Shown here: piece after piece, positions 11,250 to 22,664 of the stretch | Layout of the letters: each line of letters begins with the position of its first letter | How positions within the stretch are numbered: position 1 is the first letter of the stretch | NCBI GenBank assembly: GCA_947396885.1 | Contig: OX377205.1 | Span: 29,575,899 to 29,639,898, forward strand | Source: Heligmosomoides polygyrus polygyrus | Taxonomy: Eukaryota; Nematoda; Chromadorea; Rhabditida; Heligmosomidae | Reading direction: 5' to 3' | DNA length: 64,000 nucleotides | Translations under genes and position numbers: made by a program | Notes under the pieces: generated by a model | What the model was told of the DNA's origin: nothing | The model's database searches: none | The model's input: only the letters and a program-made list of their open reading frames with translations

Positions 11250-11735
11250 TATTTAAGGATAAACGGTAGTAAAGCCACAGGACAGCGATCCGGTGAGCTG
11301 AGATCGTGCCTTGTAGTTTATTCCAAGTATAGCCAAACCAAAAAAGCAGAACAATTGTGGCAGCATAGGTACTCTCAAATGTGATAGCAATGATCGAAGA
11401 ACCGTAACTCCATGGCTGGTAAGGCTATCCGCATGAGCGGAATCTTACAAAACGCAAAAATGTGGAAATAAAGATGTGATGCAAGGCGACATCATCGCCT
11501 TATGCACGTATGCGGGAATTCTGTGTTAGACTCGTAATTTTATTGGTTTGCTTGCTAAACTCGTTACTGCTTTTCGATGATAGTTGTCACATCTGAGAGC
11601 ACCTGTTCTGCCACAATTGTTCTGCTCTATTGGTTTGTGTATGTTTTAGCTAAACCACAAGGCAACGATTTGGTCAGTTCACTAGATCGCTGTTTAGTGG
11701 TACTACTACCATTTATTCCCTAAATATTCAATGCG
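11250..11735. mobile_element. Fold-back element with about 160-bp inverted repeats
   Basis: Left arm about 11250-11410 and right arm about 11565-11735 are inverted copies. Shared blocks include GAATATTTA, GGTAGTA, ACAGCGATC, GCCTTGTAGTTTA against GCCTTGTGGTTTA, and GCAGAACAATTGTGGCAG, with the order conserved throughout. The spacer is about 155 bp. It has no coding capacity, and target duplications were not resolved. Probably a small non-autonomous DNA transposon. Confidence 0.65.
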
Positions 11736-11808
11736 AAATCTAGAGCTACGATCGAGCGCACAGCGGAATCCTGAGCTCCGTGAAGACAATCTTAATACGT
11801 ATTTAGCC

Positions 11809-11962
11809 CATATAATGATATGCGTTGGCCGGCTGATGCACAAGTCAGTGTCTTATTTTTCACTGACGAGTCTGGTACCAATTGACCGACCACAGAAGGA
11901 TCGAAGGCTTCATTGGCCTGGGCGAGGTATCCGAACCACGAACCTGGAATGCATGCGCCCAG
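11809..11962 (-). repeat. tRNA-like SINE fragment
   Basis: Minus-orientation partial copy of the SINE seen at 5.9, 30, 33, 56.6 and 57.3 kb. Matching blocks in order are the equivalent of GGTGGCCAGCCGATG (here GTTGGCCGGCTGATG), GAGTCTGGTACCAATTGACCGACC, TTGGCCTGGGCG, CGAACCACGAACCTGG and a CATGCGCCC end. The 3' tail portion is missing. Confidence 0.65.
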
Positions 11963-14900
11963 AGGATAGATAGTCCAGATAATACCCTACTTGTCATTGA
12001 ATAATGATATCCAATAGATATGGACTTTGCAACTTTTGATTCAAAACAAAAGAGTTCTATTGAAGCAAATTTTACATACCTCACATCGGTTTACTTGAAC
12101 CTGTCCACTTTCCGCTAATTCTTCTGAAAAACAGATACATACCGCTGCAAAAAATTCGACAAATTAGCGCTTGACGCGAAGCAAAGATAGTTAAGGCTTC
12201 AACTCTTCCCATCACAGTTTCAGTTCTTCCGTTTGCTTCAACAAGTTCGATACGTGGGCAGTCTCTCAGCACTAGCACTCTAACTGCTTGGGGCATTGAA
12301 GGCTATTCTTGCGCTCCTTTGGACTCTGAAGCCCTCTTATAGGCAGTTCTAACGACATTCTAATGTTATAAGCTCAATGCTACTGGACGAATCGCCCATT
12401 GTTCCATTGTAGTCTACATGCACCGCTGCACAGTGTGATCAGTATGACCTTGTTTTGACTGAAATTGTGTGATATGGTTCAGAAAGCAGCAGTTTCTCTT
12501 CTAAGACTCATGGCGAGTAGATTAGCTCCTAAATTAAGCGACGGTACGGTACTAAAGAGGGTCTGACTATTTATTTTTTTCGCATAACAAAACAGTTTGC
12601 AAATAAGAAATTGTGAATTTCTGCAAGGGTGAGGTTGTTGCCTCGATCATAGCGGCAACTTTTGGCTAAGGTTCTGAAGTGCAGTGAAACTTTAACGTTT
12701 TATCGTGTAGTAGTAATTTCTTTCTAAAGCAGCGGAACTATGATATCTTTGAAATAGTACGAAAGCTTCTAAACGACTCACCCGCTCCTCCTTCAGCTGT
12801 AAACAGCGGTATTGCCTGCAATTTAGGAATATTTCTCACCTAAAGTTGTTTGAATAAGACTAATTTGGGCATTTGATTCTTTTATTGTAGAGAATGATTA
12901 ATAAGAAAAAAGAAGTGTATAAGATTGCATAATGTGTCGATTTCTTAGGCGTCTGCGGTGTTTTTGTGGCGGCACTGTACCAATTGAAGGTAATAGTTTT
13001 ACTTAGATCATCTGCACTACTCGCACCAGCTACCTTTTCCGAAAATGATCCACACCACATGATTACGATCTATCACAAATTGCCATATTCTCGGTGGAAA
13101 GTGAATCCCACCATGGCGGAACATCAACAGAGTAGAGCTTTTAAAACAGTTTTAGTTTCACAGCTTGGTGGTGTTGTTCGCGGAACCTGGTGAAGGAATT
13201 GTGGTTTGCAAATCGAACTGAGCATCGGTTTGGATAGCAACGAAGAAGGTATCTTTTTTACTGAAGTTTTGTGAGAATCCCATAAGGCCTTGTAAAGTGA
13301 CTGCACTATGTTTCAAAAAACCCCATTAAAGTCGTTAGAAAAGATTTTTAATTTGACAGCAGCTGCGCTCCATGTCTGCTGTTGAAATTAGAGCAGTTTA
13401 AGCCCAGCTTTATTTTTGTTGTTTGTTCCTTATCCGTTTTCCGTTATCCGGTAATTTTTGGGCAAAATTATCCGTTATCCGTTATCCGGGTTTCAAAATT
13501 TTGTTATACGCTCATCCCTGGTGTGTATGTATGCGTGCGCGCGCGTGTGCGTGGTCTACAGGTACGCCGTACATAAATATACAGTAAACGAACACAAATA
13601 TTGAAAGCCTTCCCCAAAAAACTTCATCTGGAAAAAAACTTTTCGAATATCCCGATCCGAGTCATCCAAAATCCGAGGTCCGCGAAATTAGCGTTACCCA
13701 ACCATCCGATTATCCGAAGATTTTGAATCGCGTCCAATACATTCTGGCGGAGATGTTTTGTTTTGGATCTCACCATCGTCTCAGTCTAAAGCTTTCCGGA
13801 CAACCTAACTACTGGGCGATGTTCGAAAGAGTTTGAGACCTTGGATGGAAGGAGCTATCACCCACGTAGCGCAGTGCTGACTTGCAAGGCGACAAATAGA
13901 TTGTGATTGTGTCTTGCATTTCCTCTAGAAAAGAGTGACACCTGACGATGAGATTGGCCTACTACGCAGCTATTTGCTTAAAATCGCAGATCCAGTGCCA
14001 TAGAGCACCGTTTTTGCGAAAGAACGAGCCTACCGCTAGTGCTAAGGCAGGCAGTGACAGTAACCTTTGCTTTACTATTTTTTCGAACTGCAATGGAAAG
14101 GTTTGTAACTCACCGTTATCCAAATTATTACTACTAACATCAGCCGAGGAGCAGTGATTCAGGACCGAAATATCGACAAGAACCAGAAGGGATTCTGAAT
14201 TTCAAAGTTATGAAACGTTCAACAGAAGTAACGTTAAAGGATAAGCTATTAAGGTCTCGTTCAACAGAGAATTCATAGTTGACTCCAGTACACAGGTATT
14301 CAGAAAGAAACAACCCTGCTCATGTGCGTATAATGTTAGAAAGGTCATAATTTTGCTGCCAGTAATTGCTGCCAGTAAATTACTGTAGAACTTAGGAGCT
14401 TTTATGAACATTCTGGCACATGAGCGTAAGGGGGCCACGCAGTCCTCGGAATTTCTGCATTTTCTGCACTCGATTGATTGCGTTACACATGAATACTTGT
14501 TATCATTTTTCCATAAAGTGGCCTACTGATTGATTTGTGTTTGAAGGTTTAAAAAATAGAAACACACTACAGCTTTTAACAAAAATGCAGGGTGAAGGAC
14601 TTCCGAGACCTATATGAAAGTACAGAATAATACGAAAATCCAGTCAGGTCTGACTGTAACGTATTGACTTGTAAGGGTATAACTGATGGCTATTGCAGAC
14701 TGTTCATCAAGGTAGAACCTTTCTCCATGTTCACAAAAGTCACAACTGCTTCATCTCGGGTAGTAGGCTATGCTTATCACCATGATACCATGATTTTGGG
14801 ATTTATTTTACACTTAAGTCGAACAATAGCAAACAAAGCACAGCGAGTTGTACGCTGCACATTTAATTCGTTGCGAACGAACTCGGTTGCACATCTAATG

Positions 14901-15100
14901 CAAGCTTATAGTCGTACGCTTGGGCCGTACTAGAAAACGGCGCCATTGTTTTCAGCCGTAGAAGGGAGAAATTGCTAACCTCGAATCGTTGCAAACAGAT
15001 ACAGAAAACAGAAAACAAAAACAGAAAACATTGGACAAGTATTCATGGAAGCAATTACAACACCATTTCGTGGCGATCACTAAAGAATAATATCTTCAAC
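11963..15100. other. No gene recognised; short TTATCCG and GC/GT simple repeats
   Basis: Three kilobases with no supportable gene. Around 13422-13490 the motif TTATCCG or close variants recurs several times, and 13525-13550 is an alternating purine-pyrimidine tract (GTGCGCGCGCGTGTGCG). Related TCATCC and TTATCC motifs recur to 13730. Open frames at 12860-13060, 12966-13193, 13948-14157, 14208-14438 and 14664-14933 have no recognisable domain. Confidence 0.4.
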
Positions 15101-16016
15101 CAGGGCGCGCATTAATTATGGACCTTACATAATCGAAGTATCATAGTAACAGAAAGAAACGTTAGAAACACTGCCCAATTTTTATTAAGTTCCTGAGCAA
15201 TCAAAAAGTACAATCTCCATTCAAAGTGTCGCTCTCTTGCGCTTATGCAGTTTCTCAGACGACTCACGCAGGCGTCGCAGGTGGTACGCAGATAGTCCTT
15301 GTTTTCAGTAACGGGAAAATTTTCACAACAGGACCTATTGTGAATCCTCGCGGCAGATAAGATGCAGGCTGTATCTAGAGAAAAAGCCGTCGAGGAACCT
15401 GCACATCCCAGCTCTGTTATGGTTTGGGATGCGATAATCCCAGAAGACAGATGACGCTTCTGGTGCTCGTCGATGCTGGAGTAAAGATCAGTAAGGAAAT
15501 ATGCTTGAAATCGGTAACGGAAAAAGTTTTAAAGCCATGGTCCATTTCTAACTTTGAGGACAAGCAATGGTTTTTCATAAAGACTCGAGTCATGCACGCA
15601 AGTCGAGTGTCGTCCAGCAGTGGTGTCAACGCGAGCTTTCAGATTTAATCTCCCACGAAGAATGGTCGTCAAATTCAACAGATTCGAATCCACTTGCGTT
15701 TTCAGTTTTAGAGCACAAAATCTCAGCTACAAGATACATAGACTTGGATTTTCTCAAAGCTGCACTGACGAAAGCAGGGAATGATCTCGACAGACCGCAA
15801 AAAGGCATTTCATGGGGAATATCTGCGTTTCACCTATGACGCCTTCGTGACTCTTCTGAGAAGCTGCATAGGCGCATGAGGAGGCACTTTGAATGAACAT
15901 TAAAATTTTTTGATCGTTGAGGAACTTAGTAAAGGTTGTGAAGTTTTTTCATTTTAAATTGCTTGTGTTATAATGGCACTTCGATAATTTGAGGCCCATA
16001 ATTAATGCGCACCCTG
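15101..16016 (+). mobile_element. mariner element with both terminal inverted repeats, dead transposase
   Basis: A 916-bp element. The left end (15101 onward, CAGGGCGCGCATTAATTATG) and the inverted right end (CAGGGTGCGCATTAATTATG, ending at 16016) match over about 50 bp, with a TA following the right end. Inside, the plus strand encodes the C-terminal half of a mariner transposase. One frame gives VDAGVKISKE and EKVLKPWSISNFEDK. Another gives FHKDSSHARKS (degenerate QQDSAPAHK), WCQRELSDLI, EEWSSNSTDSNPLAFSV (degenerate SPDLNPLDFSV) and DLDFLKAALTKAGNDL. Catalytic motifs are mutated and frames shifted, so it is inactive. Its right end abuts a CR1 fragment. Confidence 0.85.
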
Positions 16017-16018
16017 TA

Positions 16019-16425
16019 CATATGTACTCTTGCGCATCGTAAAAGAAAATACGACATGATTTGTAAGTTGATAAATGGTGTGCCGTCGTGCCCTCCAAAA
16101 GTTTCATATTGTCTCCTGTTAATAGTAGTCCATTATCCTCATTATTATCTAATCGAGCAGCTTCAGAATTTCTCAAATTTCCGGAAAAAATATTTTACCA
16201 AAAAGTCCACCCATAAGTAAAGTCAGAAAATCGGTTTACTGATAGTGGTTCTTTAACTGGATTAAAAGCTTACATTGTTTTATACATTTGTGTTGTTGAA
16301 GTAGCATAACAGCTTATGTTTTATTATATTTTACTGCTGTTGTCATTGCTTTCCTACTGAGGTGTAGTTTATCCCGTTATGTTTGTTTGTAAACGCTTGG
16401 CTCTCCAATAAAGATAAATAAACAG
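16019..16425 (+). pseudogene. CR1-like LINE 3'-end fragment
   Basis: Begins directly after the mariner. The frame 16005-16220 reads LAHRKRKYDMICKLINGVPS, matching the C-terminal segment of CR1 ORF2; the copy at 47.4 kb has LACRQRKFDLLTVYKMINGI. It ends in AATAAAGATAAATAAA at about 16410-16425, the short A-rich tail expected for this LINE group. Everything upstream is missing, either by 5' truncation or by the mariner insertion. Confidence 0.65.
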
Positions 16426-16429
16426 TTCG

Positions 16430-19400
16430 ACCCTTTAAACAGGAGTTCGAATACCTAGTCAAAAATCGCCCAGGGCAGTCATAGGAGCCGTCATTTTGCC
16501 TTTTCTATGATAGCTGATGAAAATTTGTATCTGCATAGATGTGGAGAATTAAAAAGGTCAGTAGAGTAATTGTGTTTTGATTTAGAATTTTGAAACAAAG
16601 AACTTTTGAGCAGTCTTGGTAATTATTGTGCACAACTTACAGGTTGCGTAAAAAGTACTGAAGCAGTAAATGGCGGCTGTGGAAATAGTTATGCGCAGTA
16701 AGATTTTTTACATTTACTTCCATAATATGGAAAATAATGTTGAAAACACGATAGAATTGCTCGTAATCGATATTGGCTCCTTTACTGTGAACACAGGAAC
16801 GAAAACAACGGGAAAACTATCGGCGGTGCGCCCAAGTACCCTAGGTGGATTTCGTTCCGTGCTTCGAACGGGGTAGTCTTTAGAGACTGGTCACTTGTGC
16901 TGGAAGAAGCCCAGACCTTGCTCTCGAAAGTCGCCGAAAATGAGCTATCCGGGAGATTCATGTTTAAGCTGTGCTCTCTAAGCAACTGTTCACGCCTGCG
17001 CGCCTTTGTCTGTTGGCTATCATCGGACAGAGCCTGACACCCTTGGAATTGAAGGTTATCGTGCTTGAACATTGTGTAAACCTCATCTGTTATGACAGAG
17101 CCGTAGTTGAACTTTAGGTTGTTGACCTCTTTCCTCACTGACCGTTTCGAACAGAGCCTAGTTTTCTTGTTAGTGAAGTATTCATTTCTTTTGGTGACAA
17201 CTAAGAAAGGGACACCGTAACTACGACGGTATTATGTTTCTTCAGGTTTTTCGAGATTACTTTCTTGAACACAATATTGACAAAAAACACAACTAAAACC
17301 TTCAAAGGTAGAAAGAGAAAGCTGAAGCTGAAACACAGGAAGGTCGTCAATAATTTTCACACACCCTATAATTCACTCTGAACTCTTTTGCAAATTAAGT
17401 TTAGGATAAGAGATAGTGCAGATAGTTCGCATACAACAACGGGGCATTTGCTCAACTGGAAGGAAACGTTGTCTAGCACCCGCATCTTGTAACCAAAATC
17501 TGTTTGAAACTCCCACAATAAACTATATAGTTGTTTCTTGACAGCTGCAGTTTACTGTGGCAGCGGCAACAATTTAATGGCTATAAAATGAATCGTCGCT
17601 GCAATGTAAATGTGTACAGCTCCTGATATGTAAAACGGCAAGAAATTGTGTTGGATCGTACCCACATTTTTTTAGAATACTGATATTTCCGTCATTCCTA
17701 TATAGTTGTTATTGTTGCTACAGCTGCAGTTTACTGTACCTTCTACTCCACAGCTTCATAAGAGGTTTTGATGATCGAAACTTTTCGCGTCATAGAAACT
17801 CGAGTCTTTGAGCCCTGAATAAAGAATGAAGGTGCTCTTTCAGGGAAATTTTTCTTCAAAAGGCAGCAGGAAAAACCTAATACGGGAGCCCTTGAACTAG
17901 AGATAGAAAACCTCCATATGATGGTAAATTTCGATATGATGGAGATGCCTGCTCAGAATAGACGATCAGAGATATAAGTAGAAGTAAAGCCCAAGAGATG
18001 TTCCCAAAATTTAGCTTAAGTCTTGGGTACCAAAATCTATACTGCAGGCACTCCCACTACGAGGTTTCTAGGACACAATCAAATACTCCCTTTGGTGGTG
18101 ACGATCTACTTCCAGTGTAGTTCAACTTTGAGTCCAGGAAGCATGCTATTAATCTAGAGCAGAATGTGATGATGAACGTCTGAATTCAAGCTTTGAAAAT
18201 CTGCTGAAAATGCGCCTGCATAAACAATTGTTTTTACCCATACCAGCTGTAACTTCTACTTAATACCGGTAAATTTATCTTTATAATTTATCCTTTCAAA
18301 TCGTCTAGGATTTAATGTAAACATAGAGCTAGTTTTGGCTGTGTGTGAACTCCATATAGGAGGTCGTCTTAACAGGGCTATATGCCATTTGTGGAAGGCT
18401 TTTAAAGGAGAATCCTCAATGTGTAGGAGAGAAGCATAAAATAGCCTTCGTGCAGTTTCATGAGCTCTAACTGTGCAACTCTTTATAGCGAGAAGATTGT
18501 TTCTTTTTATTAGCAGTGATATGCCAAGTGTTAAAGCTTTAACTGAAACGGCTGACAGTTAACAAAGTTAAGATCATTTGATATAACGAGCCAAAAGCGG
18601 TTGGAACGTTCGTTTTCCATAACCCAATTTTCCCTAATACATATAATAAACATCGTCAAGGGTAAAAAACACGGAAAGCGTGGTAGCCGTTTCCTTTCAT
18701 CTTTTCGCTGCAGCTTTCTTGCCGTGATCAGCTCCAACGAATTTATGCATAAATCGTTTGAATCGCACCAGCATGTTTCACCGAAAGCCTTTAAAATAGT
18801 CGAATACTACAAAAGCCGTGAAGGCTGTCATGCAAGATCGTCGCAGAAAAACCTGATTTTCACCAAACTTGTTATATAATAAATAGAGCTTGAGTTTCTA
18901 TCAATTCTCCTCAATCGCAATGCCATCTTTTACATCATCCTCATAAAACTTCTTTCGGATTTTGCCTATTCGTTAATCAGAAATACGGTTTATTAGGATC
19001 ATCGATTCATCAGCTTGGTCCAGCGCTTAACGTTTAGCAAACACCTTGAGATTTTTCCTAAGTTAAATGTTAAATCCAACGAGTAAGTGGTGTTCAAGTT
19101 CATTAAAGAGTCGCGGCTGCAACGCGCGATAAAGGGCACTGGGTCCTGTTGAAATTCATAGTCAACGTCCCAAGCGGCTTGGTGATACAAAGGACAGAGG
19201 CTATGTAACACACGGGGACTCCTCTATCACATCTAACCCCATATATTCACTACCGTGCCCTTCATACTCTGCGAACGTGAAGTTCTCGTGCTCGAGACAA
19301 AGAGAACTGTACGTTGTAAATGCAAGGCAAATAGCATGGTTAGAGGAAAAGGCTTCTATGTAAGAAGGCTGAATTCTTCGTAGTATCTTGTGCAGGTGTT

Positions 19401-19585
19401 GCTTTATAAAGTGTAGACTTTGGTTTGATGGAACTCAGTCGATGCCGAAGCATCTGCTGCACGCAAAGATTTCAGAATATACATTCAACAAGGCATCAGT
19501 ATTTGGAGTTTGAAAAGTGGAAATCGGGAGCTTATCTCATTATTCTGGTCGAGTGAACAAAATGAGCGAGGAAGCGAAGATCCTT
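16430..19585. other. No gene recognised
   Basis: Three kilobases without a supportable gene. The longest open stretch is on the minus strand, about 17230-16782 (roughly 149 codons without a clear start), with no domain I know. A minus-strand stretch at 19211-18999 contains EFQQDPVPF, reminiscent of a transposase QQD motif but too short to call. The phrase ACAGCTGCAGTTTACTGT occurs twice (about 17542 and 17720) next to TATAGTTGTT, a minor dispersed repeat. Confidence 0.35.
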
Positions 19586-19624
19586 GGTTGAGAAAGAACT
19601 TCTTCTTCTTCTTCTCCTGAGCGT

Positions 19625-22354
19625 TTAGTCCCGCGCAGTCGCAGGGTCCGCTGTTCTTGTGATCTGTCGCCACCTCATCCTATCAAGGGCGTCATCTGCC
19701 GTGGCGCCGACTTCGGCGAGATCTCTCTTGATGACGTCCTTCCATCTTTTCCTAGGGGCTCCTCTCGGACGCTTTCCGGGTGCCTCGTAATCTAGGGCCA
19801 ACCTTGTGGGGTGATCCTCTGGTCTTCTGAGGACGTGTCCATACCACCTCAGGCGCTGCTCTCTCATCTTCAGCTGGATCGGGGCAGTCTTCATCACTGC
19901 CCTAACATCCTCGTTTCGCACCCTGTCCCGACGGGTCCATCCACATGCCCACCTCAGCATCCTCATCTCTGCCGCGTGCAGTTGCCGTTCCTGCGCCTTA
20001 CCCAGGGCCCAGCACTCACTGCCGTAGAGGAGGGCAGGTCTTACAACTGTTCTATAGAGTTTGCCTTTGAGAGTCCTGGAGCATCTACGGTCGCAGAGGA
20101 TCCCTGTGGACTCCCTCCACTTGAGCCAGGCTGCGTTTATCCGTCCCCTGACCGCCTGGTCCACACTTCCTTCCTCGGATAGGTCACTTCCAAGGTAGCG
20201 GAATTCTTCCACCTTCTCGATCGTTTCCCCTTGGCAGTCTAGGATCGATCCAGCGCACTGCTCAGAGCTGATGAACTTCGTCTTCTTCACGTTCAGCCGT
20301 AGGCCATTGTCCGCAAGGGCTCTCTGCCACAGCTGCACCTTCTCCTCCAGCTCCTCCTGGTTGTCGGCTACTAGGGCGATGTCGTCCGCGTAGAGGATCG
20401 TTCTGAGAGGGCCTTTCTCAAGGTGGTTCACTATAGAGTCAAGCGTCAGCAGGAAGAGGAACGGGCTCAGAGCCGACCCTTGGTGTACCCCCACTGTGAT
20501 GTCCACTTTCCTTGTCACCCCGTGTGGAGTTCGTATCGCCGCTTTCGAGCCCTCGTACATGTCCCTTATGACCGTGATCAGACGTTCCGGGACACCCCTC
20601 CCTCGAAGGGCATTCCAGATTACGGTCCGAGCTAGCCTGTCGTAGGCCTTCTCCAGATCCAGGAATGCCAGGTAGCAGGGTTTTCGTTTCTCCCGATATT
20701 TCTCCATCACCTGACGAGCGATGAAGATGGCGTCTGTGGTGGACCTCTCAGGCATGAAGCCCCACTGCACCTGGGAGATGGGTACCATCTCCCTCAGCCT
20801 TGAGTCTACCAGTCGTTCGTAGATCTTCATCGTGTGTGAGATCAGTTTTATCCCTCGGTAGTAGGAGCATTCGGAAGCGTCTCCCTTCTGCTTGAAGATG
20901 GGGACTATGGTGCTGTTCCTCCAGTCATCCGGCATCTTACCTTCTTTCGTGATTCTGTTGAGGAACTGCGTCAGCCAGTTGATTCCGAGGTTCCCGAGCA
21001 CCTTCCAAGCCTCTACTGGCACACCGTCAGGCCCTGCTGCCTTTCCGAGTTTCATCTTCCGTATGGCCTTGCGAACCTCTTCTTGCGTCCAGGGTGGGAT
21101 GGGTCCTTCCGTTGGCTGTTCTTCCTCGGCCTCCCGGCGAGGGAACTCCTCGTTCAGGAGTTCCTTGAAGTACTCCTCCCATCTCTCTCTGACCTCGACC
21201 GGCTTCCGTAACACTCTACCGTCAGCACTCTTCACAGTCTTCACTACTCGAATGTCGAGGCTAGCTCTATGACGCGCCTTGGCCAGGCGGATGGCGAACT
21301 TCTCTCTCTCTGGCCCGTCTAGTTTCTCGTACAGGGCATCCATTTCCGCGTTCTTTGCCTTCGCTACAGCTGTTTTTGCCAGCCTCTTCAGCTTCCTGTA
21401 GGCTGTGAGATGCTCGGGTACCCTCGTCTTTTGCCACAGCTTGTAGGCCTCCTTCTTCCTCTTCACCGCAGCCTGCACCTCTTCGTTCCAGAACCATGCC
21501 GATTTATTCCCTCTGGTTCCTCCCTTTGTTTCTCCCAGGGTTTCCTTGGCACATCTCAGGATTGTCTCGGCTACCCTCCTCCAGGTCTCATTCACAGGAC
21601 CAGCTGGATCTGGAAGGCCTGCTTCGAGCACTGCCCTTCGTAGCTCGTTCCGCTCTGAACCCCGCAGTTTCCACCATAGGATCCTGGGTTCCGTCCTCAA
21701 TTTGGGCCTGGTGGGTAGAGGTATGCTAAGGTCGGCTACCAAGGGTCTGTGCTGTGATGCCACGTCTTCTCCCGGAATGACCTTCACATTCCGGACTGTT
21801 TTCAGGGCAGCCCTTCGAACCAGGATGTGGTCGACCTCAGTTCTTCTTCCTCCGCTAGCATAGGTCACCTTCTGGCTCTCCCTCTTCGCGAAGAAGGTGC
21901 TACAGACAGCCAGGTCGTGGGCGATAGCCAGATCCAGAATTCGTTCTCCATCCGGGTTTACCAGGCCGATCCCTTTTCCTCCATGAACCCTTTCCACTCC
22001 TCTTCTGCCACTCCCCACATGCCCGTTCATGTCCCCTGCTATGGAGAGGTAGTCGCCTTCTGGTACGGACCTTATGGCTTCCTCGAGCGAGAGGTAGAAG
22101 TCATCCTTGTCGTGCTCGGAGCATCCGGTCTGCGGAGCGTAGACAGACATGATGGTCCAGTAACCCTCCTTCGTGTCCAGCCGTAGTGACATGATGCGGT
22201 CGTTTATTCTTTGGACAGCCGCTACTGAATCCTTGAGGGACTCCGCGACAGCTATCCCTACCCCATTCCTCTTGGTGCCCTCTCCGTTGTAGTACAGCTT
22301 GACCCCTTCTCCGATCTCCTTGGCTTTCGCCCCTTTCCATCGCGTTTCCTGCAG
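19625..22354 (-). CDS. RTE-type LINE ORF: AP endonuclease plus reverse transcriptase, open but 5' end in gap
   Basis: Uninterrupted frame of about 910 codons from the assembly gap to a stop at 19625. Order on the protein: endonuclease core beginning LQETRW, then GDMNGHVG, TEVDHILVR and SQHRPLV. Next comes a basic linker, then the reverse transcriptase with YYRGIKLISHTMKIYERL, FLDLEKAYDR, GVHQGSALSPFLF and the catalytic YADDIALV. The thumb and C-terminal segment carry YGSECWAL and LRWYGHVLRR, then RWRQITRTADPATARD and the stop. The 3' UTR is about 15 bp, followed by GAA repeats (19595-19615), the compact end typical of RTE elements. GC content is far above the flanks, suggesting recent arrival. 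It may be one of the few potentially functional copies here, but the endonuclease N-terminus lies in the N run. Confidence 0.93.
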   Translation of the reverse strand: MQETRWKGAKAKEIGEGVKLYYNGEGTKRNGVGIAVAESLKDSVAAVQRINDRIMSLRLDTKEGYWTIMSVYAPQTGCSEHDKDDFYLSLEEAIRSVPEGDYLSIAGDMNGHVGSGRRGVERVHGGKGIGLVNPDGERILDLAIAHDLAVCSTFFAKRESQKVTYASGGRRTEVDHILVRRAALKTVRNVKVIPGEDVASQHRPLVADLSIPLPTRPKLRTEPRILWWKLRGSERNELRRAVLEAGLPDPAGPVNETWRRVAETILRCAKETLGETKGGTRGNKSAWFWNEEVQAAVKRKKEAYKLWQKTRVPEHLTAYRKLKRLAKTAVAKAKNAEMDALYEKLDGPEREKFAIRLAKARHRASLDIRVVKTVKSADGRVLRKPVEVRERWEEYFKELLNEEFPRREAEEEQPTEGPIPPWTQEEVRKAIRKMKLGKAAGPDGVPVEAWKVLGNLGINWLTQFLNRITKEGKMPDDWRNSTIVPIFKQKGDASECSYYRGIKLISHTMKIYERLVDSRLREMVPISQVQWGFMPERSTTDAIFIARQVMEKYREKRKPCYLAFLDLEKAYDRLARTVIWNALRGRGVPERLITVIRDMYEGSKAAIRTPHGVTRKVDITVGVHQGSALSPFLFLLTLDSIVNHLEKGPLRTILYADDIALVADNQEELEEKVQLWQRALADNGLRLNVKKTKFISSEQCAGSILDCQGETIEKVEEFRYLGSDLSEEGSVDQAVRGRINAAWLKWRESTGILCDRRCSRTLKGKLYRTVVRPALLYGSECWALGKAQERQLHAAEMRMLRWACGWTRRDRVRNEDVRAVMKTAPIQLKMREQRLRWYGHVLRRPEDHPTRLALDYEAPGKRPRGAPRKRWKDVIKRDLAEVGATADDALDRMRWRQITRTADPATARD

Positions 22355-22554
22355 NNNNNNNNNNNNNNNNNNNNNNNNNNNNNNNNNNNNNNNNNNNNNN
22401 NNNNNNNNNNNNNNNNNNNNNNNNNNNNNNNNNNNNNNNNNNNNNNNNNNNNNNNNNNNNNNNNNNNNNNNNNNNNNNNNNNNNNNNNNNNNNNNNNNNN
22501 NNNNNNNNNNNNNNNNNNNNNNNNNNNNNNNNNNNNNNNNNNNNNNNNNNNNNN
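22355..22554. other. Assembly gap, 200 N
   Basis: Run of 200 unknown bases. It removes the 5' end of the RTE element and its junction with the next repeat. The round length suggests a placeholder rather than a measured size, so open frames drawn across it are not reliable. Confidence 0.99.
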
Positions 22555-22664
22555 CGGCATTGATCGTTGTCCATTTGCTTATTCTAGTGTTGAGCTCAAA
22601 ACCGAGATAGTACACGCTTGTTGACGACTGACATTTCGGCGATGTGACCTTCCTCAAAGTATGT

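Noticed and set aside
13422..13500. TTATCCG repeats as a CRISPR-like or telomere-like array
   Set aside because: Units are short, irregular and without spacers, and they do not match the nematode telomere TTAGGC.
16782..17230. Minus-strand open stretch of about 149 codons
   Set aside because: Longest open stretch in its region, but no recognisable motif, no ATG near its start and no convincing splice sites; reported only as unassigned.
18999..19211. Minus-strand peptide containing EFQQDPVPF as possible mariner or Tc1 transposase
   Set aside because: Only one motif matches; the flanking blocks expected of a transposase and terminal repeats are absent.
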